Positions 26,498-35,088 of a stretch of 64,000 nt of DNA are shown one piece after another. Position numbers and translations under genes: made by a program. The notes beneath the pieces were generated by a model. That model searched no databases and was not told where the DNA came from. It saw only the letters and a list, made by a program, of their open reading frames with translations. Source of the DNA: Trinickia violacea (lineage in GTDB: Bacteria; Pseudomonadota; Gammaproteobacteria; Burkholderiales; Burkholderiaceae); the NCBI RefSeq assembly GCF_005280735.1, contig NZ_CP040077.1, forward strand, positions 3,968,001 through 4,032,000, written 5' to 3'. Position 1 is the stretch's first letter; each line of letters opens with the position of its first letter.

Positions 26498-27069
26498 GCC
26501 GCGCTCCCGCAACGGCCTTCGGTGAGCCTGGCGCGCCCGCCCGCGGCGATGCGGATGCAGCGTCGCCAGCCGTCGCCGCGCGTGCTGGCTCCGACCTCGC
26601 GCGGCGCCACCTCGAGACTCCGGAAACCGCCGATCACCTGTCCTGCAGGCGGAGTAAAAGCGATCTCAGCAGCGCTTCCCTGAATGGCAACCGCCGCCAT
26701 GCGCGACTGCATGCGCAAAATGGAAGGTGCAACGCGCGCGTCGGCCATCACCGCCCATCCGCACGACCAATCGAGCGCACCGTCGTCGCATGGAGTTCGC
26801 GCCGCTAGACAACGGCGCGCCGCATCGATCCGGCAAAGCGTAACGCGCACGCCGCGCCGGATCGCTTCGCTGCGCGCGTAGGTCAAACTGGACACGAGCA
26901 CCCTTGCCCGCGCATCGACTTGATCCCGCATTCGCCAAGCGATGAAAGACGGCATCGCCATCACGGCAAAAAGCGCAACGAGCACGGCCACGACCAACAA
27001 TTCCACGAGCGTGAAACCCTTGCAGCAGCTCCCACGCGGCCCCGCTCTCGACACGATTTTGCTTTGCAT
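26494..27069 (-). CDS. Minor pilin FimT/GspH-like
   Basis: 191 residues, first gene of the minor-pilin operon. Prepilin leader SKIVSRAGPRGSCCKG and processed helix FTLVELLVVAVLVALFAVMA (mature Phe1, Glu5), followed by SSLTYARSEAIRRGVRVTLC, the signature of the FimT/GspH family. Helps start type IV pilus assembly together with PilV, PilW, PilX and PilE. No pilY1 adhesin gene is present in or beside the cluster. ATG at 27069. Promoter must lie in the 160 bp up to nrdR. Confidence 0.88.
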   Translation of the reverse strand: MQSKIVSRAGPRGSCCKGFTLVELLVVAVLVALFAVMAMPSFIAWRMRDQVDARARVLVSSLTYARSEAIRRGVRVTLCRIDAARRCLAARTPCDDGALDWSCGWAVMADARVAPSILRMQSRMAAVAIQGSAAEIAFTPPAGQVIGGFRSLEVAPREVGASTRGDGWRRCIRIAAGGRARLTEGRCGSAA

Positions 27070-27229
27070 TCCGAAATTTCCCAGCTGTCCGCACACGACG
27101 AATCTAGCGGCAACGCCGGGACGCCACAATCGGCCATTCGGCCTAGTGGCGCGCGAGCGCGATCACACGCAAGAATCGTGTGTCACAGCGAAAAAGCAGG
27201 CAGGAAATGCGATGAAGCGATATGAAGAA

Positions 27230-27712
27230 TCAGCGCTTGCGCGACGATTTGGCCGGCGCTGCGGCGCGGCGGGCCTCTTCGATGATGTCAGCGAACTCGG
27301 AGACATCTTCGAATTGCCGGTAGACAGAAGCAAAACGCACGTAGGCGATGGTATCGAGCTGTCGCAACTCGCTCATCACGAGTTCACCGAGGCGATCACT
27401 CTTGACCTCGCGCTCGCCGCTACCAAGCAACTGATACTCGATGCGGGCGACCGCCGCGTCGATCGCATCGGCTGCCACCGGGCGCTTTCGCAGCGCCAGT
27501 TGCATGCTCGCGGCGATCTTGCGGCGGTCGAATTCGGTGCGGCTGCCGTCCTTCTTGACGACCGCCGGCAATGCCAGCTCGACCCGCTCGTACGTCGTAA
27601 AACGTTTGTCGCAGGCCGAACAGCGGCGGCGCCGCCGAATCGCGGCGCCGTCCTCGGATACGCGCGAATCCACCACTTGCGTATCGTCATGCCGGCAAAA
27701 GGGGCAGCGCAT
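27230..27712 (-). CDS. nrdR: Transcriptional repressor NrdR
   Basis: Repressor of ribonucleotide reductase genes. 160 residues with the zinc ribbon C3, C6, C31, C34 (MRCPFCRHDDTQVVDSR and RRRRCSACDKRFTTYER) and an ATP-cone domain (PAVVKKDGSRTEFDRRKIAA, LRQLDTIAYVRFASVYRQF). It binds NrdR boxes in an ATP/dATP-dependent way. Lies 6 bp downstream of glyA on the same strand, hence co-transcribed and probably under the glyA riboswitch too. Confidence 0.97.
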   Translation of the reverse strand: MRCPFCRHDDTQVVDSRVSEDGAAIRRRRRCSACDKRFTTYERVELALPAVVKKDGSRTEFDRRKIAASMQLALRKRPVAADAIDAAVARIEYQLLGSGEREVKSDRLGELVMSELRQLDTIAYVRFASVYRQFEDVSEFADIIEEARRAAAPAKSSRKR

Positions 27713-27718
27713 AGGCGA

Positions 27719-28966
27719 TCAGCGGTAGACCGGGAAACGCTTCGTCAGCTCGGCGACTTGCCCGCGCACACGTTCGATCGTGGCGGCGTCTTCCGGGTTG
27801 TCGAGCACGTCGGCGATCAGGTTGCCCACTTGCTCGGCTTCCTTCACGCCGAAGCCGCGCGTCGTCATCGCCGGCGAGCCGAGGCGAATGCCGCTCGTGA
27901 CGAACGGCTTTTCCGGATCGTTCGGAATCGCGTTCTTGTTGACGGTGATGTGCGCCGCGCCGAGTGCCGCTTCCGCCGCCTTGCCCGTGATGTGCTTCGC
28001 GCGCAGGTCGACGAGCATCACGTGGCTTTCCGTGCGGCCCGACACGATGCGCAGGCCGCGCTTCACGAGCGTTTCCGCCAGCACACGGGCGTTGTCGACG
28101 ACTTGCTGCTGGTACGCCTTGAATTCCGGCGACAGTGCTTCCTTGAACGCGACAGCCTTGGCGGCGATCACGTGCATGAGCGGACCGCCCTGGATGCCCG
28201 GGAAGATCGCCGAATTGATCGGCTTCTCGTACTCGGCTTTCATCAGGATCACGCCGCCGCGCGGGCCGCGCAGGCTCTTATGGGTGGTCGTCGTGACGAA
28301 ATCGGCGTGCGGTACCGGGTTCGGATAGACGCCCGCGGCGATCAGGCCCGCGTAGTGCGCCATGTCGACCATCAGGTACGCGCCGACCGACTTCGCGATC
28401 TTCGCGAGGCGCTCGAAATCGATGCGCAGCGCGAATGCCGACGCGCCCCCGACGATCAGCTTCGGCTTGTGTTCCTGCGCGAGCTTTTCGGCGGCGTCGT
28501 AGTCGATGTCTTCGGCTTCGTTCAGACCGTAGCTGACGACGTTGAACCACTTGCCCGACATGTTTACGGGCGAGCCGTGCGTCAGGTGGCCGCCGTGGGC
28601 GAGGCTCATGCCCATGATCGTGTCACCCGGCTTCAACATCGCGAAGAACACGCCCTGGTTGGCCTGCGAGCCCGAATTCGGCTGCACGTTGGCGGCTTCC
28701 GCGCCGAAGAGCTCCTTCACGCGGTCGATTGCGAGCTGCTCGACGACGTCGACATATTCGCAACCGCCGTAATAGCGCTTGCCCGGGTAGCCTTCGGCGT
28801 ACTTGTTCGTGAGCTGCGAGCCCTGAGCGGCCATCACGGCGGGGCTCGTGTAGTTTTCCGACGCGATCAGTTCGATGTGCTCTTCCTGACGGTGGTTTTC
28901 CTGTTGGATCGCTTTCCAGATTTCTGGATCGACGTTGGCGATGGTGCTTTGGGCTCTGTCAAACAT
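27719..28966 (-). CDS. glyA: Serine hydroxymethyltransferase
   Basis: PLP enzyme interconverting serine + tetrahydrofolate and glycine + methylene-tetrahydrofolate; main source of one-carbon units. 415 residues, the standard size. Markers: EEHIELIASENYTSPAVMAA, LTNKYAEGYPGKRYYGGCEY, MGMSLAHGGHLTHGSPVNMS, the PLP lysine in TTTTHKSLRGPRGG, and VNKNAIPNDPEKPFVTSGIR. The ATG at 28966 matches the universal start; the open frame further upstream is leader RNA. Preceded by a ZTP riboswitch at 29138-29232 and followed 6 bp later by nrdR. Confidence 0.98.
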   Translation of the reverse strand: MFDRAQSTIANVDPEIWKAIQQENHRQEEHIELIASENYTSPAVMAAQGSQLTNKYAEGYPGKRYYGGCEYVDVVEQLAIDRVKELFGAEAANVQPNSGSQANQGVFFAMLKPGDTIMGMSLAHGGHLTHGSPVNMSGKWFNVVSYGLNEAEDIDYDAAEKLAQEHKPKLIVGGASAFALRIDFERLAKIAKSVGAYLMVDMAHYAGLIAAGVYPNPVPHADFVTTTTHKSLRGPRGGVILMKAEYEKPINSAIFPGIQGGPLMHVIAAKAVAFKEALSPEFKAYQQQVVDNARVLAETLVKRGLRIVSGRTESHVMLVDLRAKHITGKAAEAALGAAHITVNKNAIPNDPEKPFVTSGIRLGSPAMTTRGFGVKEAEQVGNLIADVLDNPEDAATIERVRGQVAELTKRFPVYR

Positions 28967-29137
28967 ACGGGTTCCGTAAAGTGTGTGCAGGTTGACCGGA
29001 GCGTGCGCGGAAACGTACCGATCGTACGCTGCGCTGCTGGCGGCTGGGCCAGCCCTGACGTGGCGGATGAAGTCATGAGGATCCGTTACGCGGGGCGCGG
29101 CAGCCAGCAGCGGCGCAATCGACGATGCGCGACTCAC

Positions 29138-29232
29138 GGCTGCCCAGGCGAACGGCAAAACGGCACCCTGCGCTTCACGGTGGGTGGCTCCACCTTGACC
29201 CCGATGGGGTGCTATCGCCAGTCACGCAGGGA
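29138..29232 (-). promoter_or_regulatory. ZTP (pfl) riboswitch in the glyA leader
   Basis: On the minus strand the leader contains GTGACTGGCG (29224-29215), a variable hairpin with CACCCCATCGGGGT, AGGTGGA...CCACC, and further down GCCTGGGCA (29148-29140), in the order and spacing of the pfl motif, which senses the purine intermediate ZTP/ZMP when 10-formyl-tetrahydrofolate is short. glyA is one of its known target genes. Between riboswitch and start codon, 10-bp complementary arms (29103-29112 and 29032-29041) could form an expression-platform helix; no T-rich terminator is seen, suggesting another mode of control. Confidence 0.88.
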
Positions 29233-29242
29233 TGAGCGCGTT

Positions 29243-29271
29243 AGTTTATTGGAACCTCATTGAATAGGCAA
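29243..29271 (-). promoter_or_regulatory. Likely sigma-70 promoter of glyA-nrdR
   Basis: TTGCCT (29271-29266) and TAAACT (29248-29243) are separated by 17 bp on the minus strand. Transcription would begin near 29236, just before the riboswitch. The rest of 29272-29566, upstream of ydfG, shows no gene. Confidence 0.5.
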
Positions 29272-29566
29272 CCGCATGACGCATCCGGTTCGAACCATCG
29301 CGCGAAGCCCCCGCCCGGCGGGCTTCGCAGCCAATTTCAGGCCCTGCGGCAGATGCCGCAAAACGTCCGAATGGCGCCGTCCGCCGGGGCTTCGCCGGGC
29401 ACTTCGCGCATCGCCGCCAAGCGTAATCGTTTGCGAACGCGCACGAGAGCCGGACCGCGGCTTTGCCACACCATCGGCCAAAGGCCATTCTTGCCGCGAA
29501 ATCGCAATGGAAGTAGGCTCTCTAGCTTCCGTTTTTCCCATCCATCGACCCGACCAGGGACCAGCA

Positions 29567-30313
29567 ATGATCGTGTTTGTCACAGGCGCCTCCGCCGGCT
29601 TCGGCGCCGCCATCGCCCGCGCATTCGTCAGCGGGGGCCATCGCGTTGTCGCCACCGCGCGCCGCAAAGACCGTCTCGACGCGCTCGCCGCCGAACTCGG
29701 CGACGCCCTTCTGCCGTTCGAACTCGACGTGCGCGATCGCGCCGCCGTCGAAGCCGTGCCGGCAGCGCTGCCGAAGGACTTCGCCGCTATCGACGTGCTC
29801 GTCAACAACGCCGGCCTCGCGCTTGGGCTCGAACCGGCCCAGCGCGCCAATCTCGACGACTGGCACACGATGATCGAGACCAACTGCACCGGTCTCGTCA
29901 CCGTCACCCGCGCGCTCCTGCCGGGCATGGTCGAGCGCAATCGCGGTCATATCGTCAATTTGGGCTCGACGGCCGGGAGCTACCCGTACGCAGGCGGCAA
30001 CGTCTACGGCGCGACCAAGGCTTTCGTCCGGCAGTTCAGCCTGAACCTGCGCGCGGACCTCGCGGGCACCGCGCTGCGCGTGACCGATATCGAGCCGGGC
30101 CTGTGCGGGGGCACCGAGTTCTCGAACGTGCGCTTCAAGGGCGACGACGAGAAAGCCGCGAGGTTCTACGACAACGTGGAGCCGCTGAGCCCCGAGGACA
30201 TCGCCGACTCGATCTACTGGATCGCGACGCGACCCAAGCATGTCAACATCAACACGATCGAGCTGATGCCGGTTGCTCAATCGTTCGCGGGACTCTCGGT
30301 GCACCGGAGCTGA
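29567..30313 (+). CDS. ydfG: NADP-dependent short-chain dehydrogenase YdfG
   Basis: 248-residue SDR oxidoreductase. E. coli YdfG oxidises L-allo-threonine and 3-hydroxy acids and reduces malonic semialdehyde. Seen: the cofactor glycine motif TGASAGFGAAIARAF (about residues 6-20), Arg-rich ATARRKDRLDAL for NADP, VLVNNAGLALGLEPAQ, and the catalytic Ser-Tyr-Lys set in VNLGSTAGSYPYAGG and NVYGATKAFVRQF. The C-terminal EDIADSIYWIATRPKHVNIN is typical of YdfG. I take the ATG at 29567; the frame is open further upstream but has no family character. Lies 67 bp before ybgC. Confidence 0.93.
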   Translation: MIVFVTGASAGFGAAIARAFVSGGHRVVATARRKDRLDALAAELGDALLPFELDVRDRAAVEAVPAALPKDFAAIDVLVNNAGLALGLEPAQRANLDDWHTMIETNCTGLVTVTRALLPGMVERNRGHIVNLGSTAGSYPYAGGNVYGATKAFVRQFSLNLRADLAGTALRVTDIEPGLCGGTEFSNVRFKGDDEKAARFYDNVEPLSPEDIADSIYWIATRPKHVNINTIELMPVAQSFAGLSVHRS

Positions 30314-30380
30314 CGGGCTTCGCAAGGAGGATGCCCAGAGTTTTGAGACGCGCTCGCGCGTTCCGGTAAAATGCCGGGTC

Positions 30381-30851
30381 ATGAAACTGACCACCAGCCG
30401 TTCTGGGGCGGAAATCGGCTTCACGTGGCCGATCCGCGTGTATTACGAAGATACCGACGCAGGCGGCATCGTCTTCTACGCGAACTACCTGAAGTATTTC
30501 GAGCGCGCGCGCACCGAGTGGCTGCGCGCGTGCGGCGTCGACCAGTGCCGGCTTGCCGACGAGGACGGCGTGGTTTTCGTCGTCCGGAGCACCGCGCTCG
30601 ACTATCACGCGCCGGCCCGCCTCGACGATGTCGTCACCATCGCGAGCCGCATCGAGCGGATCGGACGGGCGTCGGTCGACTTCACGCAAGAAGCCTGGCG
30701 CGACGACGTGCTGCTCGCGACGGGCCAGATTCGCGTCGGCTGCGTCGATCGCGGCGCGCTGAAACCCGCGGCGATTCCCGCGCCGGTGCTCGCCGCGCTG
30801 CGGCGCGGACCGGGTGTAAATCCAACGAACGTGTCAACGGCAAGTGCATAA
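30381..30851 (+). CDS. ybgC: Acyl-CoA thioesterase YbgC of the Tol-Pal cluster
   Basis: 156-residue hotdog-fold thioesterase, first gene of the Tol-Pal cluster. The 4-hydroxybenzoyl-CoA-thioesterase-type motif is YYEDTDAGGIVFYANYLKYF with its catalytic Asp, followed by ERARTEWLRACG. YbgC acts on acyl-CoA/ACP and associates with phospholipid synthesis enzymes. The ATG at 30381 is the family start. About 150 bp separate it from tolQ. Confidence 0.95.
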   Translation: MKLTTSRSGAEIGFTWPIRVYYEDTDAGGIVFYANYLKYFERARTEWLRACGVDQCRLADEDGVVFVVRSTALDYHAPARLDDVVTIASRIERIGRASVDFTQEAWRDDVLLATGQIRVGCVDRGALKPAAIPAPVLAALRRGPGVNPTNVSTASA

Positions 30852-31004
30852 ACACCGTTGAGACTCTGCCAATGAACTTGTATCGCCCGCAACGATACTA
30901 AGCATGGTTCGGCGGGAGGCCGCGAACGCTTTCGAGTCCCCGACTGAAAGCCTGACAAAGCCTTGCAGCCGGACGCCCCAGCCGGGACGTTAAAGCAAAC
31001 CTAT

Positions 31005-31682
31005 ATGAACAACGCACAAGATCTTTCGATCATTACTCTGGTTCTCAACGCGAGCGTGCTCGCGCAGGCGGTGATGGCGCTCCTGCTGTTGCTGTCGCTG
31101 ATGTCGTGGACTTTCATCTTCCGCAAGTGGTTTGCGATTCGCCGCGCACGCGCGCAAACTGAACGTTTCGAACGCGATTTCTGGTCGGGCGGCGACCTGC
31201 AGGCGCTCTATCAAAGCGCCGCCAACAACCGTCACACGATCGGCGCGCTCGAGCGTATTTTCGAGTCCGGCATGCGCGAGTTTCTGAAGGGCAAGGAAAA
31301 GCGTCTGAACGATCCGGGCTTGATCCTCGATGGGGCCCGCCGTGCGATGCGCGCCGCGTTCCAGCGGGAAATGGACGTGCTCGAAGCCAACCTCGCGTTC
31401 CTCGCGTCCGTCGGCTCGGTCAGCCCGTATATTGGTCTGTTCGGTACGGTGTGGGGGATCATGAACGCCTTCCGCGGCCTCGCCAACGTGCAGCAGGCAA
31501 CGCTCGCCAACGTCGCGCCCGGCATCGCCGAAGCGCTGACGGCGACCGCGATCGGCCTGTTCGCCGCCATCCCGGCGGTGGTTGCCTACAATCGCTACGC
31601 ACACGACATCGATCGCCTCGCGATCCGCTTCGAGACCTTCATCGAAGAGTTTTCGAACATTCTGCAGCGCCAGGCGCATTAA
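31005..31682 (+). CDS. tolQ: Tol-Pal proton channel subunit TolQ
   Basis: Inner-membrane protein, 225 residues, three membrane helices: VLAQAVMALLLLLSLMSWTF (TM1), and TM2/TM3 in SVGSVSPYIGLFGTVWGIMN and ALTATAIGLFAAIPAVVAYN. Together with TolR it forms the proton-driven motor (MotA/ExbB family) that energises outer-membrane constriction during division. 10 bp upstream of tolR. Confidence 0.97.
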   Translation: MNNAQDLSIITLVLNASVLAQAVMALLLLLSLMSWTFIFRKWFAIRRARAQTERFERDFWSGGDLQALYQSAANNRHTIGALERIFESGMREFLKGKEKRLNDPGLILDGARRAMRAAFQREMDVLEANLAFLASVGSVSPYIGLFGTVWGIMNAFRGLANVQQATLANVAPGIAEALTATAIGLFAAIPAVVAYNRYAHDIDRLAIRFETFIEEFSNILQRQAH

Positions 31683-31692
31683 GGAGTACTCG

Positions 31693-32142
31693 ATGGCCGG
31701 CTCCACCAACCGTTCCAGCATGCGCGGCGGCCGCTCGCGCCGTGCGATGTCCGACATCAACGTCGTGCCGTATATCGACGTCATGCTGGTGCTGCTCGTC
31801 ATCTTCATGGTGACGGCCCCGCTCGTCGCGCCTTCCATTGTCAATCTGCCGACCGTCGGCGGCGCGGCGCCGCAGCAGCAAACGCCGCCTGTCGTGGTCA
31901 ACATCCGCGCGGACGGCAAGATGAGCGTCAAATACAAGGACGACTCGGGCGCGACGCAGCAGGAAGACATGACCCGGGCCGATCTGAACAGCTTCGTCAC
32001 GGATCGCGAGCAGTCGCACCCCGACCAGCCGGTCGTGATCGCGGCCGATAAAACCGTGCAGTACGAAACCGTCATGAACGTGATGTCGGACCTGAAGGCG
32101 CGGGGCGTCAAGCGCGTAGGCTTGCTGGTCAAATCGCAATGA
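31693..32142 (+). CDS. tolR: Tol-Pal motor subunit TolR
   Basis: 149 residues, one N-terminal membrane helix followed by a periplasmic domain (ExbD/TolR family). The helix contains the proton-binding Asp in INVVPYIDVMLVLLVIFMVT. The periplasmic domain ends DLKARGVKRVGLLVKSQ. A good AAGGAG lies six bases before the ATG. Overlaps tolA by 4 bp (ATGA). Confidence 0.97.
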   Translation: MAGSTNRSSMRGGRSRRAMSDINVVPYIDVMLVLLVIFMVTAPLVAPSIVNLPTVGGAAPQQQTPPVVVNIRADGKMSVKYKDDSGATQQEDMTRADLNSFVTDREQSHPDQPVVIAADKTVQYETVMNVMSDLKARGVKRVGLLVKSQ

Positions 32143-33152
32143 ACCGGAAGAAGTCCGTTTATCCGTTTCGACCGCCGAAAGAGCGGGGCACGTGGCGAGC
32201 GTTCGGGCTCGCTGCGCTGATGCATGTCCTGCTCGGGCTGTTCCTGTATCACGGCATCCATTGGCAGAACAGCACGCCGGCCGGCGCCGAGGCCGAGCTT
32301 TGGACCGATGTCCCGAATACGCCCGCGCCCACGCCGGTTGTGACGCCACCGGTGCAGGTCGCGCCTACCCCGCCCGTCAAGGACGAGGAAGCCGACATCG
32401 CGCTGCAAGAGAAAAAACGCAAGCAGCAGGAGGAAGCGGCAGCCAAGGCTGCGCTCCTCGCCGAGCAGCAGCGCCAGAAGCTCCAGGCCCAGCAGGAAGC
32501 GGAGGCCAAGCGCCAGCAGCAGCTCGCCGAACAGCAGGCGGCGCAGTTGGCCGCGCAGAAAGCGGCCGCGGAAAAGCTGAAGCAGCAACAGGCGCAGGCC
32601 GAGAAGCTCAAGCAGCAGCAACTGGCCGACCAGGAAAAGCTGAAACAGCAGCAGCTCGAGCAGCAGAAGGCCCAGCAGCAAGCACAGCTCGAAGCGCAGC
32701 AGAAGGCTGACGCGGAAAAGGCCGCGAAGGCGAAGCAGCTGGCTCAGCAGCAAGCGGCCAAAAAACAGCTCGATCAGGAACGGCGAGCGCGCCTCGCGCA
32801 AATGCAAGGCATGGCCGGCGGCGAAAGTTCGACCGGCAACGGCCTGGCCAAGAGCGGCACCGGCAGCGGCGCGGGCGGTACGGCGACATCGCCGGGCTAC
32901 GCGGAGAAGGTACAGCGCCGGGTGCGTCCGAACATCGTGTGGGCAGGTGACACACAAGGTCTGGAAACTGTGATTTCGGTACGCTGCGCGCCGACCGGCA
33001 CGCTGCTGTCCGCGACGGTCCAGCGCTCCAGCGGCAACCCGCAGTGGGACGACGCGGCGTTGCGCGCCGTCCAGCGCTCGGACCCGATGCCGCTCGACAC
33101 CGACGGCCGCGCGCCTGCAACGTTCTTGATCACGATGCGTCCGGCGGCCTGA
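32139..33152 (+). CDS. tolA: Tol-Pal linker protein TolA
   Basis: 337-residue inner-membrane protein spanning the periplasm. One N-terminal helix (AFGLAALMHVLLGLFLYHGI), a proline-rich spacer (about 50-75), a long Ala/Gln/Lys-rich coiled coil (about 80-220), a Ser/Gly stretch, and a TonB-like C-terminal domain (VQRRVRPNIVWAGDTQGLET, LSATVQRSSGNPQWDDAALR) that binds Pal and TolB. Begins within the tolR stop codon. Confidence 0.95.
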   Translation: MNRKKSVYPFRPPKERGTWRAFGLAALMHVLLGLFLYHGIHWQNSTPAGAEAELWTDVPNTPAPTPVVTPPVQVAPTPPVKDEEADIALQEKKRKQQEEAAAKAALLAEQQRQKLQAQQEAEAKRQQQLAEQQAAQLAAQKAAAEKLKQQQAQAEKLKQQQLADQEKLKQQQLEQQKAQQQAQLEAQQKADAEKAAKAKQLAQQQAAKKQLDQERRARLAQMQGMAGGESSTGNGLAKSGTGSGAGGTATSPGYAEKVQRRVRPNIVWAGDTQGLETVISVRCAPTGTLLSATVQRSSGNPQWDDAALRAVQRSDPMPLDTDGRAPATFLITMRPAA

Positions 33153-33268
33153 CCCGAGTCCCCTGCCCCGCTCCGGCAGGGGTCGTACGGGAACGAATCG
33201 ACGGTTTGCCGGTCTCTTTGCTGTTATGCAGTGGTTGTTACATATCGTTATTCGGGAATATTTAAAGC

Positions 33269-34561
33269 ATGAGTTTGATGACGAAGCTAGGCCTGAGAAC
33301 ACTCGTGGCGTCGTGCCTGATTACGGCGGGCGCCGCCGCCCATGCCCAACTCAACGTCCTCGTGACGGGCGTCGGTTCTACCCAGTTTCCGATTGCTACG
33401 GCGAATTTCGCCAACGAAGTGAATTCCCCTCAGCAGATCAGCACGATCGTGCGCCAGGATCTGGCCCGCAGCGGCAAGTTCACGAATATCGACGCCGGCA
33501 GCGCGCCGGTATCTGAAACCGATTCCGTCGACCTCGGTGCCTGGAAGGCCAAGGGTGCGGATGCGTTCGTCTCGGGCAGCGTCACGCGCCTTGCGAACGG
33601 CCAATACGAAGTGCGCTTCAAGCTCTACGACACGGTCAAGCAGCAAAGCCTCGGCGGCCTGTCGCTCGTGAGCCCGGAAAGCGGGCTGCGGATGAGCGCG
33701 CACAAGATCGCCGACTACATCTATCAGCAGCTGCTCGGTTCGCGCGGCGTATTCGCGACGCGCCTGTCGTACGTGATCAAGAGCGGCAACAAGTATCTGC
33801 TGCAGATTTCCGACTCCGACGGCCAGAACGCACAATCCGCGCTGACGAGCCCGGAGCCGATCATCTCGCCCGCCTGGTCGCCCGACGGTACGAAAGTCGC
33901 GTATGTGTCGTTCGAAAAGAAAAAGCCGATCGTCTACATTCACGATCTGCCGACCGGCCGCCGCGTGATCGTCTCCGACCAGAAGGGCAACAACAGCGCG
34001 CCGGCCTGGTCGCCTGACGGCCGCACGGTGGCGGTCGCCCTCTCGAAGACCGGCAATACGCAGATTTTTGCCGTCAACGCCGACGGAACCGGCTTGCGTC
34101 GCCTCACGCAAGGCAGCTCCATCGACACCGAACCTTGTTACTCTCCCGATGGGCAGTGGATTTACTTCACCAGCGACCGCGGCGGCCAGCCTCAGATCTA
34201 CAAGATGCCGGCCCAGGGCGAAAGCGCCGGCGCCGCGCAGCGCGTGACGTTCAACGGCAACTACAATACGAGCCCGCGCATCAGCCCCGACGGCAAGACG
34301 CTTGCCTACATCTCCCGTGTGGGCGGCGCCTTCAAGCTGTACGTTCAGGATCTATCGAGCGGCGTGGCCACGGCGCTCACCGACACGACACATGACGAAT
34401 CGCCGAGCTTCGCGGCGAATGGTCAGTACATTCTTTACGCCACTCAGGTGAACGGCCGTGGCGTGTTGGCCGCTGTATCGACCGATGGTCGGACGCGGCA
34501 GGTCCTGTCCGTTCAGGGCGGCATCGTGCGCGAGCCGTCCTGGGGCCCGTTTATGCAATGA
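33269..34561 (+). CDS. tolB: Tol-Pal beta-propeller protein TolB
   Basis: 430-residue periplasmic protein. Signal peptide (LRTLVASCLITAGAAAHAQ), N-terminal domain to about residue 160, then a six-bladed propeller with repeated SPAWSPDGTKVAYVSFE-like WD40/TolB motifs (SAPAWSPDGRTVAVALSKTG, TEPCYSPDGQWIYFTSD). Shuttles between Pal and TolA. Ends 20 bp before pal. Confidence 0.97.
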   Translation: MSLMTKLGLRTLVASCLITAGAAAHAQLNVLVTGVGSTQFPIATANFANEVNSPQQISTIVRQDLARSGKFTNIDAGSAPVSETDSVDLGAWKAKGADAFVSGSVTRLANGQYEVRFKLYDTVKQQSLGGLSLVSPESGLRMSAHKIADYIYQQLLGSRGVFATRLSYVIKSGNKYLLQISDSDGQNAQSALTSPEPIISPAWSPDGTKVAYVSFEKKKPIVYIHDLPTGRRVIVSDQKGNNSAPAWSPDGRTVAVALSKTGNTQIFAVNADGTGLRRLTQGSSIDTEPCYSPDGQWIYFTSDRGGQPQIYKMPAQGESAGAAQRVTFNGNYNTSPRISPDGKTLAYISRVGGAFKLYVQDLSSGVATALTDTTHDESPSFAANGQYILYATQVNGRGVLAAVSTDGRTRQVLSVQGGIVREPSWGPFMQ

Positions 34562-34581
34562 CACACAAGGAGAGTCAAAAA

Positions 34582-35085
34582 ATGATGTCCAAATTTCGTA
34601 TGGCGTTTGCCGTGTTGCTGGTTGGTGCTTTGGCTGCTTGCAGCTCTGGCGTGAAGAAGACCGAGAACGCGAATCAAGGCGCGGTCAGCACCCAGCCCAA
34701 CCCGAATGCGGTGGCGCCGGTGGTGGTCGACGAGCTGAACAACCCGAACAGCCCGCTCGCCAAGCGCAGCGTGTACTTCGACTTCGACAGCTATTCGGTC
34801 AAGGACGAGTACCAGTCGCTGCTGCAAGTCCACGCGAACTACCTGAAGAGCCATCCGGAACGTCACGTCCTGATCCAAGGCAACACCGACGAGCGCGGCA
34901 CGAGCGAGTACAACCTGGCACTGGGCCAGAAGCGTGCTGAAGCCGTCCGTCGCGCCCTGTCGCTGCTCGGCGTGCCGGATTCGCAAATGGAAGCCGTGAG
35001 CCTCGGTAAAGAAAAGCCGCTGGCAACCGGTCATGACGAAGCGTCGTGGGCACAAAACCGCCGCGCCGACCTCGTCTATCAATAA
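34582..35085 (+). CDS. pal: Peptidoglycan-associated lipoprotein Pal
   Basis: 167-residue outer-membrane lipoprotein. Lipobox LAAC in FAVLLVGALAACSSG gives a lipidated Cys near residue 20. The OmpA-like domain binds peptidoglycan: SVYFDFDSYSVKDEYQSLLQ and IQGNTDERGTSEYNLALGQK. AAGGAG lies eight bases before the ATG at 34582; a second ATG follows directly. Confidence 0.97.
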   Translation: MMSKFRMAFAVLLVGALAACSSGVKKTENANQGAVSTQPNPNAVAPVVVDELNNPNSPLAKRSVYFDFDSYSVKDEYQSLLQVHANYLKSHPERHVLIQGNTDERGTSEYNLALGQKRAEAVRRALSLLGVPDSQMEAVSLGKEKPLATGHDEASWAQNRRADLVYQ

Positions 35086-35088
35086 CGG

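Noticed and set aside
28967..29158. Longer N-terminus for serine hydroxymethyltransferase
   Set aside because: The in-frame extension runs into the riboswitch leader and has no similarity to the family; the ATG at 28966 gives the standard 415 residues.
29138..29232. Glycine or S-adenosylhomocysteine riboswitch upstream of glyA
   Set aside because: Core words of those classes are absent, whereas the GTGACTGGCG and GCCTGGGCA elements fit the ZTP class.
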